Assembly (NCBI RefSeq): GCF_000749845.1
Contig: NZ_JQHM01000006.1
Coordinates: forward strand, 1-64,000
From: Pectobacterium betavasculorum
GTDB lineage: Bacteria; Pseudomonadota; Gammaproteobacteria; Enterobacterales; Enterobacteriaceae
Direction of reading: 5' to 3'
DNA: 64,000 bases
Both the position numbers and the translations under genes were made by a program. The notes below the pieces were generated by a model. It did no database searches. It was not told the origin of the DNA and saw only the letters and a list, made by a program, of their open reading frames with translations. This document shows, in pieces, positions 9,358 to 18,245 of the stretch; the first letter of the stretch is position 1; each line of letters begins with the position of its first letter.

Positions 9358-10017
9358 TTAGGCGACCGTACGTTTTTTACGCCATACGACGACGGCCATA
9401 CCGATAAGACCGCTGACCAGTAAAATTATCGGTAGCAGAATCAGCGCAGTCATCACCTGATCTTCATAGCGTTTGACCAGCGGAATGTGGCTGAGCGCAT
9501 AGCCGAGCGTGACAATCCCCCCGACCCACAGCAGCCCGCTGAGCCAGTTGAAAATCTGGAAGCGGGTATTGTTTAGCCCGGAAATCCCCGCCATGGTTGG
9601 CAGCAACGTGCGGATAAAGGCTAAAAAGCGGCCAACCAGCAGCGCGGTAAGGCCATGTCGGTGGAACAGGTGATAGGCGCGCTGGTGGTAATGGGCAGGA
9701 AGCTGCAACAGCCAGCCTTTTACCAGACGGGTATCACTCAGCCAGCGTCCTTGAAGGTAGCTGAGCCAGCAGCCGAGGCTGGCGGCGATGGTAAGCAGAA
9801 TCATCGTGGGGAAAAAGCTCATCACGCCTTTGGCAATCATGGCACCGGTGAGCAGCAACAGGCTATCGCCGGGCAGAAACGAGGCAGGTAGCAGGCCGTT
9901 TTCCAGAAACAGCGTGGTGAACAGAATGCCGTAAATAACCCAAATGACGTGGGGATCGGCTAATGCACTAAAATCCTGCTGCCAGAGCGCCTGAATAATG
10001 TCGTGAACCATACTCAT
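9358..10017 (-). CDS. yghB: DedA-family inner-membrane protein YghB
   Basis: This 219-residue protein has the same length as E. coli YghB and sits in the same place, next to yqhC and metC. It has several hydrophobic segments, and the DedA hallmarks are visible: [37 protein letters not shown], and the central [18 protein letters not shown] with the conserved basic residue. DedA proteins are membrane transporters needed for proton-motive-force homeostasis and envelope integrity, and are implicated in undecaprenyl-phosphate or lipid flipping. YghB and YqjA are partly redundant in E. coli. Confidence 0.92.
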   Translation of the reverse strand: MSMVHDIIQALWQQDFSALADPHVIWVIYGILFTTLFLENGLLPASFLPGDSLLLLTGAMIAKGVMSFFPTMILLTIAASLGCWLSYLQGRWLSDTRLVKGWLLQLPAHYHQRAYHLFHRHGLTALLVGRFLAFIRTLLPTMAGISGLNNTRFQIFNWLSGLLWVGGIVTLGYALSHIPLVKRYEDQVMTALILLPIILLVSGLIGMAVVVWRKKRTVA

Positions 10018-10115
10018 ATTACTTCCTGCCAGTGACGATATTCATTATCTCTCAGGCAGCGGCGGTAGAACGCTGGGTTACCTGAAATTTCCTGTCTATC
10101 AAGCCCTAAAATCAG

Positions 10116-10242
<127 letters not shown>

Positions 10243-10462
10243 TGGGGCAAAACGCCTTGCCGCATTGTGAGAATACGCCAGGGCTTAATTTTTGGTTAAG
10301 GTAACGCGGTTTTTTTAGTAAGCGTTGACTCTTTATTATCATAACGCATTACCCACCGCGTCGCAGGGGAAATCAAGACGCAGCGGTTTTATGGCCGTCA
10401 CACTTCCTGTATTTTGTTTCCTGACGGTATTTTTTGCCTGTTTTTTGGCCGCACGTGGCTGA

Positions 10463-11653
10463 TTAAGCGCCGAGTCTGCCAAAACCGGCGGCCAGATCGT
10501 CGATCAGATCGTCGCTGTCTTCAAGTCCAATATGTAACCGAATAAGTGTGCCGGTAAAATCCACGCCGCTCACAGGACGAATCGCTGCCAGTTCTTCTGG
10601 TTGATTTGCCAAAATCAGGGACTCAAATCCCCCCCAGGAATACGCCATACTGAAATGCTCAAAATGGTCCAGATAGTGCGCCAACGTTTCTTTGCTTAAT
10701 TTCTTTTTCAGGACGAATGAGAACAAGCCGTTGCAGCCGTTAAAATCGCGCTGGTAGAATTCATGCCCTTTGCACCCCGGCAATGCGGGGTGATTAACGA
10801 CCGCAACTTCTGGCCGCTCTGCCAGCCACTTCGCAATACGGATGCTGCTTTCCTGATGCTGTTTGAGTCTGACGCCCAGTGTGCGCAGGCCGCGACTGGC
10901 GACGTAGGCGGTATCGGCATCCACCATTTGCCCCATCAGATAAGAGTGCTCACGTAACTGCACCCAGCAGCGTTCGTTAGCGACCGCCGTGCCGATCATG
11001 GCATCGGAATGGCCGACGATATACTTCGTACCTGCCTGAATCGAGATATCAATATCGAAGTCGAACGCCTTGAATAAAATGCCCGCCGCCCAGGTATTAT
11101 CAATCATGATAACGATCTCGGGATTGATACGGCGCACGGCTTGGACGATAGCGGGCACATCGTGTACTTCCATGGTGATAGAGCCCGGCGATTCAAGAAA
11201 GACGACTTTGGTATTGGGCTGGATCAGTTCGGCAATATCGGCACCGATGAGCGGATTGAAATAGGTGGTGCTGACGTTCAGTTTGTTGAGCACTTTTGTG
11301 CAGAAATCCTGCGTAGGCTCATAGGCTGATTCCGTTACCAGAATATGATCGCCAGCCGCGACGAAAGAGAGGATCGCGTTAGAAATGGCAGCCGCACCAC
11401 AAGGATACAGCGCACAACCTGCGCCGCCTTCCAGCTCTACCATCGCTTCCTGAAACGAGAAATGGGTCAACGTGCCGCGGCGACCGTAGAACAGCGCACC
11501 TTTGGCGCGGTTAATAGTAGCGTGTTTCTTGTCTTGCACGGTATCAAATACCAGAGAGGACGCGCGCTGAATAACGGGGTTGACGGAGCCGTGGGTGAAT
11601 TTCTTGCTGCGTCCTGCGGCGACTAACGCTGTTGCCGTTTTTTTGCTTGTCAT
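10463..11653 (-). CDS. metC: Cystathionine beta-lyase
   Basis: The start is placed at the ATG at 11653 ([15 protein letters not shown]), which has AGGTG 9 bases upstream; a further ATG at 11665 overlaps that site. The product is 396 residues (E. coli MetC 395). It is a PLP enzyme that splits cystathionine to homocysteine, pyruvate and ammonia in methionine synthesis. The Cys/Met-metabolism fold is clear: [42 protein letters not shown] and the PLP lysine in [15 protein letters not shown] near residue 210. It lies in the same neighbourhood as in E. coli (yghB on one side, exbBD further on), but a TRAP operon is inserted before exbB. Confidence 0.95.
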   Translation of the reverse strand: MTSKKTATALVAAGRSKKFTHGSVNPVIQRASSLVFDTVQDKKHATINRAKGALFYGRRGTLTHFSFQEAMVELEGGAGCALYPCGAAAISNAILSFVAAGDHILVTESAYEPTQDFCTKVLNKLNVSTTYFNPLIGADIAELIQPNTKVVFLESPGSITMEVHDVPAIVQAVRRINPEIVIMIDNTWAAGILFKAFDFDIDISIQAGTKYIVGHSDAMIGTAVANERCWVQLREHSYLMGQMVDADTAYVASRGLRTLGVRLKQHQESSIRIAKWLAERPEVAVVNHPALPGCKGHEFYQRDFNGCNGLFSFVLKKKLSKETLAHYLDHFEHFSMAYSWGGFESLILANQPEELAAIRPVSGVDFTGTLIRLHIGLEDSDDLIDDLAAGFGRLGA

Positions 11654-11985
11654 AACCACTATCACCTTTTCTGTTCAGTCCTGCCGAATGACTCAATACG
11701 CCGACTATTCCCGACAGTGAACGGAGAGGAGTCGCGGGCATAATTGGATTTATTAGGATTCGATTTATAAGGTCTACGTTATCACGGCTGGAACGGCATG
11801 TGGGCGTGTTTTGTCATGACGGAAAAATTGCTCGGTATCGCTGGCATTACCGCAGCGAAAGGGGCTTTTCGCCGATTTCGGTGGGATAATGTCGAAGGTA
11901 GGTGAAAATATTTCAGGTAAAAAACATCAGGAAAGCGCCATGTTCTTCTGCATTGCTGCGAATGACATGGCGCAATTGGGATCTG
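11654..11985. other. Intergenic region between metC and dctM
   Basis: This 332-base gap holds the metC promoter and the 3' end of the TRAP operon. I see no gene. I looked for tandem MetJ boxes and did not find a convincing pair. Confidence 0.5.
11935..11973 (-). terminator. Hairpin after the TRAP operon
   Basis: GCGCCATGT (11935-11943) pairs with ACATGGCGC (11965-11973), with an additional inner CATT/AATG pairing. It begins 12 bases beyond the dctM stop on the minus strand and is followed there by TTTCC and further on a T-run, so it is a probable terminator. Confidence 0.55.
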
Positions 11986-13278
11986 TTAACCCGTATGGAC
12001 GCCAAAGAATTTAGGCAGCCAGAGTGAAATGGCCGGAATGTAGGTGACCAGCATTAGCACAAAGAACAGCCCGCAGTAGAAGGGCAGCATCGCTTTAACG
12101 ACCTGTTCTATCTTCTGTTTACTCACCGCACTGGCGACGAAAAGCACCGACCCCACTGGCGGTGTAATCAAACCGATCCCCAGGTTTACCAGCATGATCA
12201 TGCCGAAATGCACCGGATCGATACCGAGCGAGAGGGCGACGGGCAGCAGCACGGGTGTCAGGATCAGGATCAGCGGGGCCATGTCCATCAGCGTACCGAT
12301 CAGCAGGAGCATGATGTTAATCCACATCAGGATGACGTACTTGTTATCCGAAATGGAGGTGAAGAACTCGGTAATGCGGCTCGGCAACTGCATGTAGGTC
12401 ATGATGGCACCGAACGCGGCGGCGAAACCGATCAGGATCATCACGATCGTGACAGTTTTTACCGTGCGGTACATCAGCTTGGGCAGTTCCGACCACTTAT
12501 AATCTTTATAGATAAACATGGTCACGAAGAAGGACCACAGACAGGCGATGGCCGCAGACTCGGTGGCAGTAAAAATACCAGACAGAATCCCACCCATGAT
12601 GATGACGACCGTCATCAGCCCCCATAGCGTATCGACAAAGATTTTTAGCGCCTGACGGAACGGTATACGTTCGCCTTTCGGGTAACCGCGCCGATGTGCA
12701 AAACCGACACACATTACCATCAGGGTCAGGCTGAGCAGCAGGCCAGGCAGGATCCCTGCGATAAACAGCGAAGCAATCGAAACTGTGCCGCCTGTTGCCA
12801 GCGAGTAGATCACAGAGTTGTGGCTCGGTGGAGTCAGAATGGCCTGCACGGAGCCGCTGGCGGTGACGGCAGCAGAGAAATCACGCGGGTAGCCCTTCTT
12901 CTCCATTTCCGGGATCATCACCGAGCCGATTGAGGCCGTATCTGCCACAGAAGAGCCAGATATCGCACCGAAAAACGTTGATGCGACGATGTTAACCAGT
13001 GATAAGCCACCGCGAATAAAACCGACAAAGATATACGCGAAACTGACCAACCGACGGGCAATGCCGCCTTCGGCCATAATGGCTCCAGCGAGAATAAAGA
13101 AGGGGATTGCCAGCAGCGAAAATTTGTTCACGCCGTTGGTAATTTGGATCATGACCGCCTCAAGCGGCAAATCGATCCAGAAAGCGCCAACAATCGCGCT
13201 CAACCCTACCGCATAGGCGACGGGAACGCCGACCGCCAACAGCACGGCCAGTGTGGCAACAAGAATAAATGCATCCAT
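11986..13278 (-). CDS. dctM: TRAP transporter large membrane subunit (DctM family)
   Basis: A 430-residue, very hydrophobic protein with about 12 membrane segments. DctM-family marks include ILAGAIMAEGGIARRLV, ASTFFGAISGSSVADTASIGSVMIPEM, GILPGLLL and LITPPVGSVLFVASAV. This subunit is the sodium-driven ion-transport channel that works with DctQ and the periplasmic binding protein. It is the last gene of a dctP-dctQ-dctM unit, 15 bases after dctQ. The substrate cannot be read from this subunit; a KdgR-type operator upstream of dctP hints at a uronate. Confidence 0.93.
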   Translation of the reverse strand: MDAFILVATLAVLLAVGVPVAYAVGLSAIVGAFWIDLPLEAVMIQITNGVNKFSLLAIPFFILAGAIMAEGGIARRLVSFAYIFVGFIRGGLSLVNIVASTFFGAISGSSVADTASIGSVMIPEMEKKGYPRDFSAAVTASGSVQAILTPPSHNSVIYSLATGGTVSIASLFIAGILPGLLLSLTLMVMCVGFAHRRGYPKGERIPFRQALKIFVDTLWGLMTVVIIMGGILSGIFTATESAAIACLWSFFVTMFIYKDYKWSELPKLMYRTVKTVTIVMILIGFAAAFGAIMTYMQLPSRITEFFTSISDNKYVILMWINIMLLLIGTLMDMAPLILILTPVLLPVALSLGIDPVHFGMIMLVNLGIGLITPPVGSVLFVASAVSKQKIEQVVKAMLPFYCGLFFVLMLVTYIPAISLWLPKFFGVHTG

Positions 13279-13293
13279 GATATTGGCTCCGAA

Positions 13294-13800
13294 TTAAGCA
13301 TTGCCAGGCATGACCACAGGGCGTTTATCCTGAGGGCCGAAAAACATTTTTTCGATGATGAAGAGCAGGGTAATTAACGAGCCGATAGGCAACGGTAAAT
13401 AACTTTCACCTGCGGTTAATAATGGGAATTCCGCAACGGGCTGTTCCCATAATTCTATGCAGAGCACGGAGCTGTAATAGAAAATAAACAGGCTGATTAA
13501 GAGCATCAGGAGATTCGACAGGTGAATGCAAATTTTCTTACCGGATTCTGGCAATCTGTCGGTCAACATGCTGACGGCAATATGTGAATTGGAACGGTAA
13601 CTGACCGCTGCGCCGACAAAGGTAAACGTCACCATACAAATAATCGAAATGGGTTCTGGCCAGGATAATGCGGCATTTAAAACATAGCGCGCAAATATGC
13701 CGACAGGAATTATTAGCGTCATAATTAATAACGCCAGACCAGAAACCCACATGGCAATACGATAGAGTACATCCATACTTGAGAGATAAGACTGTGCCAT
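13294..13800 (-). CDS. dctQ: TRAP transporter small membrane subunit (DctQ family)
   Basis: Read from the ATG at 13800 (MAQSYLSSMDVLYRI) this is a 168-residue protein with four membrane segments; an in-frame ATG at 13818 would add six residues. DctQ features are present: an N-terminal hydrophobic pair, then FARYVLNAALSWPEPISII, GAAVSYRSNSHIAV and the C-terminal LPLPIGSLITLLFIIEKMFF. DctQ forms the membrane complex with DctM and docks the binding protein. A strong 15-bp hairpin separates it from dctP. Confidence 0.9.
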   Translation of the reverse strand: MAQSYLSSMDVLYRIAMWVSGLALLIMTLIIPVGIFARYVLNAALSWPEPISIICMVTFTFVGAAVSYRSNSHIAVSMLTDRLPESGKKICIHLSNLLMLLISLFIFYYSSVLCIELWEQPVAEFPLLTAGESYLPLPIGSLITLLFIIEKMFFGPQDKRPVVMPGNA

Positions 13801-13913
13801 TGTGCCACCTATATTCACTCAATTGAGTGATAAGCGAAGGATAATTGTTAATATCGGGCCATCAGGGTGGCGGATAATAGATAACGACTTTTGAGATCGT
13901 GACAAAGCCTTAG

Positions 13914-13949
13914 CACGGTGATAATGGATTAGTTTCCATTATCACCGTG
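13914..13949 (-). other. Strong hairpin between dctP and dctQ
   Basis: A perfect 15-base stem (13914-13928 with 13935-13949) has a 6-base loop. There is no T-tract, so it is unlikely to be a simple terminator. Such hairpins after the first gene often protect the upstream message from 3' decay, giving more binding protein than membrane subunits. Confidence 0.65.
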
Positions 13950-14009
13950 TTCATTACGTAAATAGGTTCGTCAACGTTTTGCTATTTATCCGCTAAAATG
14001 AATTTTGGC

Positions 14010-14987
14010 TTATTGGACGTCGGCGACGGCTTTAATCAGCTCCTGATATTTGGCACCGAATTGGTCGCGTACGGGCTGCGTGGCTTTGAAATAGTACTCG
14101 GTATCGATTTCATGGAACTGAACGCTACCGGCTTTCATTTTATCCAGTGATTGCTGATTATATTCATTCCACAGTACGCGCTGTTCTTGCTGCGCTTCTT
14201 TCGCCAGTTTCAGGATAAGATCCTGATCTTCTTTGGAAAGCTTATCCCACTTGGTTTTGGAGTACAGGAACAGCTCAGGAATAATGAAGTGGCGGCTCCA
14301 GGTAAAATTTTTGGCTACAGGCATATAGTTATGTGCAACATAGGTCGGGGGATTGTTTTCGGTGCCGTCAATCACGCCAGTTTGCATACCGCTGAAGACT
14401 TCACTGGTGCCCATGGCGATGGCGTTAGCCCCCATGGCTTTTAACGTTGCGAGCGCAACCTGGCTGGTTTGAACACGAATTTTCATGCCTTTGAGGTCTT
14501 CAGGTTTTGCGACTGGCTGCTTGGTGATTAAATTACGCGTTCCTGCGTCCATCCAGCCCAGGAAAACCAATTTTGATTTGCTGCTCTGGGTAATCTTGTC
14601 ACCAATTTCCTGACCGATTTTTCCATCCAGTACTTTATGCAGATGATCTTCATCACGGAAAATATAGGGAAGGGTGAAAACTTCTATTTCCGGTAAAATA
14701 GCAGCAACGGGCGTCATGGATACACGAATAATATCAATCGCACCGAGCTGTGCCTGCTCAATCATTTGTTTCTCATCACCTAATACACCGCCGGGGAAGG
14801 TTTTAATTTCCAGCCTGCCATTTGTGGCTGCTTTTAATTTTTCCCCCATTTTCTGAACTGCGACGACATTAGGATAACCTTCAGGGTGAACATCAGAGGC
14901 TTTAATTTGTTGAGCCTGAATCGCTTGGCTCATTAGGAGTACGGTAGATCCCAGACAAACGCCGATCAATGTTTTCGACAGCTTCAT
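14010..14987 (-). CDS. dctP: TRAP transporter periplasmic solute-binding protein (DctP family)
   Basis: This 325-residue protein has a signal peptide (LIGVCLGSTVLLMSQAIQA, cleavage after residue 25). The DctP fold is clear: ATNGRLEIKTFPGGVLGDEKQM, VFTLPYIFRDEDHLHKVL, DLKGMKIRVQTSQVAL with the conserved substrate-binding Arg, and VFSGMQTGVIDGTENNPPTY. The Arg that salt-bridges the carboxylate of organic acids is therefore present, consistent with a sugar acid or carboxylate ligand. It is the first gene of the operon and is followed by a stable hairpin. The exact ligand is not determined from sequence. Confidence 0.92.
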   Translation of the reverse strand: MKLSKTLIGVCLGSTVLLMSQAIQAQQIKASDVHPEGYPNVVAVQKMGEKLKAATNGRLEIKTFPGGVLGDEKQMIEQAQLGAIDIIRVSMTPVAAILPEIEVFTLPYIFRDEDHLHKVLDGKIGQEIGDKITQSSKSKLVFLGWMDAGTRNLITKQPVAKPEDLKGMKIRVQTSQVALATLKAMGANAIAMGTSEVFSGMQTGVIDGTENNPPTYVAHNYMPVAKNFTWSRHFIIPELFLYSKTKWDKLSKEDQDLILKLAKEAQQEQRVLWNEYNQQSLDKMKAGSVQFHEIDTEYYFKATQPVRDQFGAKYQELIKAVADVQ

Positions 14988-15203
14988 TGAATTATCTCCA
15001 GAGGTAAGGTGACATTATTGATAATCAAATGGTGATTTAAAAATATAAACCCATGAAAAATAGAATAATGAAGGGTGGGTTTAATAACGAGAAGGCGGCC
15101 GCCTGTTAAGTATTATTGTGGCGTGCGTCAGTATTCTCTTCGAGTTAAGCTAACCTATTATACAACTTCGTAGAATGACTCATGTCACAAAAGAAAAAGC
15201 TAA

Positions 15204-15222
15204 TATGAAATGCTGTTTTATA
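15204..15222. promoter_or_regulatory. Candidate KdgR operator
   Basis: TATGAAATGCTGTTTTATA fits the palindromic KdgR pattern (AATRAAAY-N3-RTTTYATT, from memory) at every fixed base except the two outermost. KdgR represses pectin and uronate catabolism genes in soft-rot bacteria. It is centred about 226 bases upstream of the dctP start. Confidence 0.5.
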
Positions 15223-15538
15223 TGGACTTTATTCCTGTCTGCTTCACGAATATACGCGTAACATGGTGTTTTCATTTATCTTATTGTGTCATTTTGTATC
15301 TATTTATTTCAGTGAGATTATCGCCAGCCATCATGAAATGGTGTGATAACTTAATGTTGATCACAAAAAATCGATCAGAAAAACCTTGGTCGTTGTGCTG
15401 CTTTTAGGGCTGTCTCTTTCCCGATATATTCCTGAATGCTCTTCTTCTGCATATTTTTATGCTTTTGCTACCAATATGCTGACAATCCCCCAAAAACCCT
15501 GTCAGAACGCAAGAAAAAGTGCGTTATCTGATGTAAAT

Positions 15539-15557
15539 AATAATGAGAACGACTATC
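15539..15557. promoter_or_regulatory. Candidate Fur box upstream of exbB
   Basis: AATAATGAGAACGACTATC matches the 19-base Fur consensus at 14 positions. It lies about 100 bases before the exbB start, where iron repression is expected for the TonB energy genes. Confidence 0.55.
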
Positions 15558-15657
15558 AATTCGTTCAGGGTTTGGTATCATTTCAGGCTGCGTTATTGCT
15601 GCATTATACCTGCGGGTATGTGCGGGTATTGTACAGAACGAATGGTGGAGGCACAGC

Positions 15658-16656
15658 GTGAAGACGGCTGTCAGTAATACAACTCAACAGGTGTTATCAA
15701 CCTGGCAAAAAAAACGTGGCGCGTTCAGCGCATTTTCCCGTAGCGTGCTGGTTATCCTGTTGTGTACGGCGGGACTAAGTGGAAATGCGTTTGCGGCTCC
15801 GGCAACCACGCCGTTATCGACTGAGAATACAGCGCCTGCCGCCGCGTCTCCTTCTGCTCCCGTGACGACCAATGCACAAGCACCTGCGTCAGCGCTCGCG
15901 CTTCCAGCCAGCGCGGCTCCGGGCACCAATAACCTCATGAAAACCGACCTGTCCGTCTGGGGCATGTACCAGCACGCTGATGTTGTAGTGAAAACGGTGA
16001 TGATCGGTTTGCTGCTGGCTTCGGTGATTACCTGGGCGATCTTCTTTAGTAAAAGTGTTGAAATGTCTGGCGCGAAACGTCGCCTGCGTCGCGAGTATCT
16101 GGCGCTGGAAAAAGCGAAAACGCTCGACGATGCACTGGAAACGGCGGACGCGTTCAAAGCAGGCAGCGTCGCGCAGCAATTGCTGGTAGATGCGCAGAAC
16201 GAGCTGGAACTTTCTGCCCGTTCTGATGACAACAATGGGATTAAAGAGCGCACCGCGTTTCGTCTGGAACGTCGTGTGGCGGCTACCGGGCGTCACATGG
16301 GACGAGGTAACGGCTATCTGGCAACGGTCGGCGCAGTTGCACCGTTCGTCGGGCTGTTCGGTACGGTATGGGGCATCATGAACAGCTTCATCGGTATCGC
16401 ACAGACGCAAACGACTAACCTGGCGGTGGTTGCTCCAGGTATCGCGGAAGCTCTGCTGGCGACGGCGATTGGTCTGGTTGCCGCAATTCCTGCGGTTGTT
16501 ATCTATAACGTCTTCGCACGTTCGATTGCTGGCTACAAAGCGATGGTCGGTGATGTGGCTGCACAAGTGCTGCTGCTGCAAAGTCGCGATCTCGACGTAG
16601 CGGCCAGCAATGATAACCGGACGTCTTCAGCAGCGCATAAACTGCGGGTGGGTTAA
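15658..16656 (+). CDS. exbB: TonB-system energy transducer ExbB, with N-terminal extension
   Basis: The frame starts with GTG at 15658 after GGTGGAGG and gives 332 residues, about 90 more than E. coli ExbB (244). The extra part is a cleavable-looking signal peptide (SVLVILLCTAGLSGNAFA, ending near residue 47) followed by an Ala/Pro/Thr-rich periplasmic stretch to about residue 90. The core has the first membrane helix (VKTVMIGLLLASVITWAIFF), the cytoplasmic domain and the conserved VGAVAPFVGLFGTVWGIMNSF and EALLATAIGLVAAIPAVVIYN helices. ExbB and ExbD use the proton gradient to energise TonB for siderophore and B12 uptake. Fur control is supported by the upstream box. Confidence 0.95.
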   Translation: MKTAVSNTTQQVLSTWQKKRGAFSAFSRSVLVILLCTAGLSGNAFAAPATTPLSTENTAPAAASPSAPVTTNAQAPASALALPASAAPGTNNLMKTDLSVWGMYQHADVVVKTVMIGLLLASVITWAIFFSKSVEMSGAKRRLRREYLALEKAKTLDDALETADAFKAGSVAQQLLVDAQNELELSARSDDNNGIKERTAFRLERRVAATGRHMGRGNGYLATVGAVAPFVGLFGTVWGIMNSFIGIAQTQTTNLAVVAPGIAEALLATAIGLVAAIPAVVIYNVFARSIAGYKAMVGDVAAQVLLLQSRDLDVAASNDNRTSSAAHKLRVG

Positions 16657-16659
16657 GTC

Positions 16660-17085
16660 ATGGCGATGCATTTGAAGGAGGACGTGAGTGATGACGGTGA
16701 AATGCATGATATTAACGTCACGCCGTTCATTGACGTCATGCTGGTTCTGCTGATTATCTTCATGGTAGCGGCACCGTTGGCGACGGTAGACATTCGTGTC
16801 GATCTGCCTGCTTCATCGGCAGTACCGCAGCCGCGGCCGGAAAAACCGCTCTACCTTACGGTAAAAGCGGATAAGCAAATGTTCCTGGGAGAAGAGGTAG
16901 TTAACGAGCAGTCTCTGGCTCAGGTGCTGGATGCGAAAACCAGCGCCAACAAAGAAACGACCATTTTCTTTCAGGCAGATAAAAGCGTCGATTATGAAAC
17001 CATCATGAGCGTAATGGATTCGCTGCGTAAAGCAGGCTACCTCAAGGTCGGTCTGGTTGGTGCGGAAACCGCTGCCGCTAAATAA
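16660..17085 (+). CDS. exbD: TonB-system protein ExbD
   Basis: A 141-residue protein (same length as E. coli ExbD) beginning 3 bases after the exbB stop. It has the short cytoplasmic tail, the single membrane helix INVTPFIDVMLVLLIIFMVAAPL with the proton-conducting Asp near residue 25, and a periplasmic domain ending in RKAGYLKVGLVGAE. It forms the ExbB-ExbD proton channel that drives TonB. A strong terminator follows. Confidence 0.96.
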   Translation: MAMHLKEDVSDDGEMHDINVTPFIDVMLVLLIIFMVAAPLATVDIRVDLPASSAVPQPRPEKPLYLTVKADKQMFLGEEVVNEQSLAQVLDAKTSANKETTIFFQADKSVDYETIMSVMDSLRKAGYLKVGLVGAETAAAK

Positions 17086-17099
17086 CGACTTATCGATGT

Positions 17100-17155
17100 A
17101 AAGGGAATGTGGTGTGAGGCTCTCAGAAGCGACGCTAACCACGTTCCCTTTTTAC
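17100..17155 (+). terminator. Terminator after exbD
   Basis: AAGGGAATGTGGT pairs with ACCACGTTCCCTT across a loop of about 24 bases and is followed by TTTTT on the plus strand. It sits between the convergent exbD and scrR and probably ends exbBD transcription. Confidence 0.8.
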
Positions 17156-17195
17156 GTTCTATCGGTTGGTGAAGTGTGTTGAGCTATGTCGCGAG

Positions 17196-18218
17196 TTATG
17201 CCCGCGAGTCAGGATGACGCCAGTGAATACGCGTCGGGATATAGCGTCTATCGTTTTCAAGTGGCTGTTGTGCAATCAGACTCGTAATCATTTCAAAGCT
17301 GTTGCGCGCCAGATTTTCACAATCCTGCGCCACGGTATCGATCTTCAGCGGTAAGCAATCAAACAGGTAGTGATCGTCAAAGCAGCACAGACGGATGCCG
17401 CTTTCCATCAGGTTATGCTGGTTCATATAACGCAGCACGCCTTCCATCAGGCCACATGCGGCCACAAACAGCGCTTTTGGCGGACGGCCTAGCGTTGCAC
17501 ACAGTTGAGCAAACATTTCATAACCCGCGCTGGGATGATAGCTACCGTGAACAATCCACTCAGGTCGGCAGTCGATGCCAGCGCGGGTCAGTCCAAGCTG
17601 GAAGCCTTCCAGACGGTGGCGAGTCGGAGAAATTCGCGGCTGGCCGCCAAGGAAATAGAATTCATCACGATGCTGGCGGGCAATACGTTCGACCATTTCT
17701 GCTGTGGATTCTACCGCTTCGGAAATGACCATCGGTAGTGTGGAATCACCAATCACCCGGTCAAATTGTACGACGGGCAGTTGCTGATTAATTTTCTGAT
17801 ACTCGGTATCGCTCAGCAGGCTGGAGGCGACAATCAGTCCATCGACCTGGCGCTGCACCAGACTGTTAACCGCCATCATCTCCTGACTGGCATTTTCGTC
17901 GGTACAGGCAATCAGCAACTGTAGCCCAGCTTCACGGCACAGCATCTCCAGCTCGCGGGAAATCACGGCAAAACCGTAGTTGGTCATTTCCGGCACCACC
18001 AGCCCTAACGTGTTGCTGCGTGAGGAACGCAGTGAACGTGCGTGAATGCTGGGCTGATAACGCTGCTCGTGTGCGACGGCTAAAATGCGATCGCGCGTTT
18101 CATCAGAAACGCGGAACTCTTTGCTACGGCCGTTAAGCACCAGACTGGCAGTGGATTTTGATACACCCGCTAGTGCGGCGATGTCACTGATTGTGATGCG
18201 TTTAGTCGGTTTCACCAC
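17196..18218 (-). CDS. scrR: Sucrose operon repressor, LacI family
   Basis: A 340-residue LacI-type repressor. The DNA-binding domain is residues about 8-60 ([23 protein letters not shown], then the [12 protein letters not shown] hinge). The periplasmic-binding-protein-like sensor follows ([41 protein letters not shown]). In enteric scr regulons ScrR is released from its operators by fructose or fructose-1-phosphate. It is the last gene of the minus-strand scrK-scrY-scrA-scrB-scrR series, 27 bases after scrB. Confidence 0.95.
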   Translation of the reverse strand: MVKPTKRITISDIAALAGVSKSTASLVLNGRSKEFRVSDETRDRILAVAHEQRYQPSIHARSLRSSRSNTLGLVVPEMTNYGFAVISRELEMLCREAGLQLLIACTDENASQEMMAVNSLVQRQVDGLIVASSLLSDTEYQKINQQLPVVQFDRVIGDSTLPMVISEAVESTAEMVERIARQHRDEFYFLGGQPRISPTRHRLEGFQLGLTRAGIDCRPEWIVHGSYHPSAGYEMFAQLCATLGRPPKALFVAACGLMEGVLRYMNQHNLMESGIRLCCFDDHYLFDCLPLKIDTVAQDCENLARNSFEMITSLIAQQPLENDRRYIPTRIHWRHPDSRA

Positions 18219-18245
18219 GTGGTCTGCTATCAGAAAAAAGGAAAG

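Larger units (their letters stand above)
14988..15657. other. Long intergenic region between dctP and exbB
   Basis: This 670-base gap separates two divergent operons. It holds a KdgR-type operator (15204-15222) and a Fur-type operator (15539-15557). Short open frames here lack ribosome sites and coding character. A TGTGAT/ATCACA dyad at 15342-15365 has too wide a spacing for CRP. Confidence 0.6.

Noticed and set aside
11654-11985. MetJ boxes upstream of metC
   Set aside because: Only isolated partial matches to AGACGTCT; no tandem pair.
15342-15365. TGTGAT/ATCACA dyad between dctP and exbB resembling a CRP site
   Set aside because: The half-sites are 12 bases apart; CRP needs TGTGA and TCACA separated by 6.
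15210-15661. Open frames of 60-90 codons upstream of exbB
   Set aside because: No ribosome site or coding character; they overlap the KdgR- and Fur-type operators.
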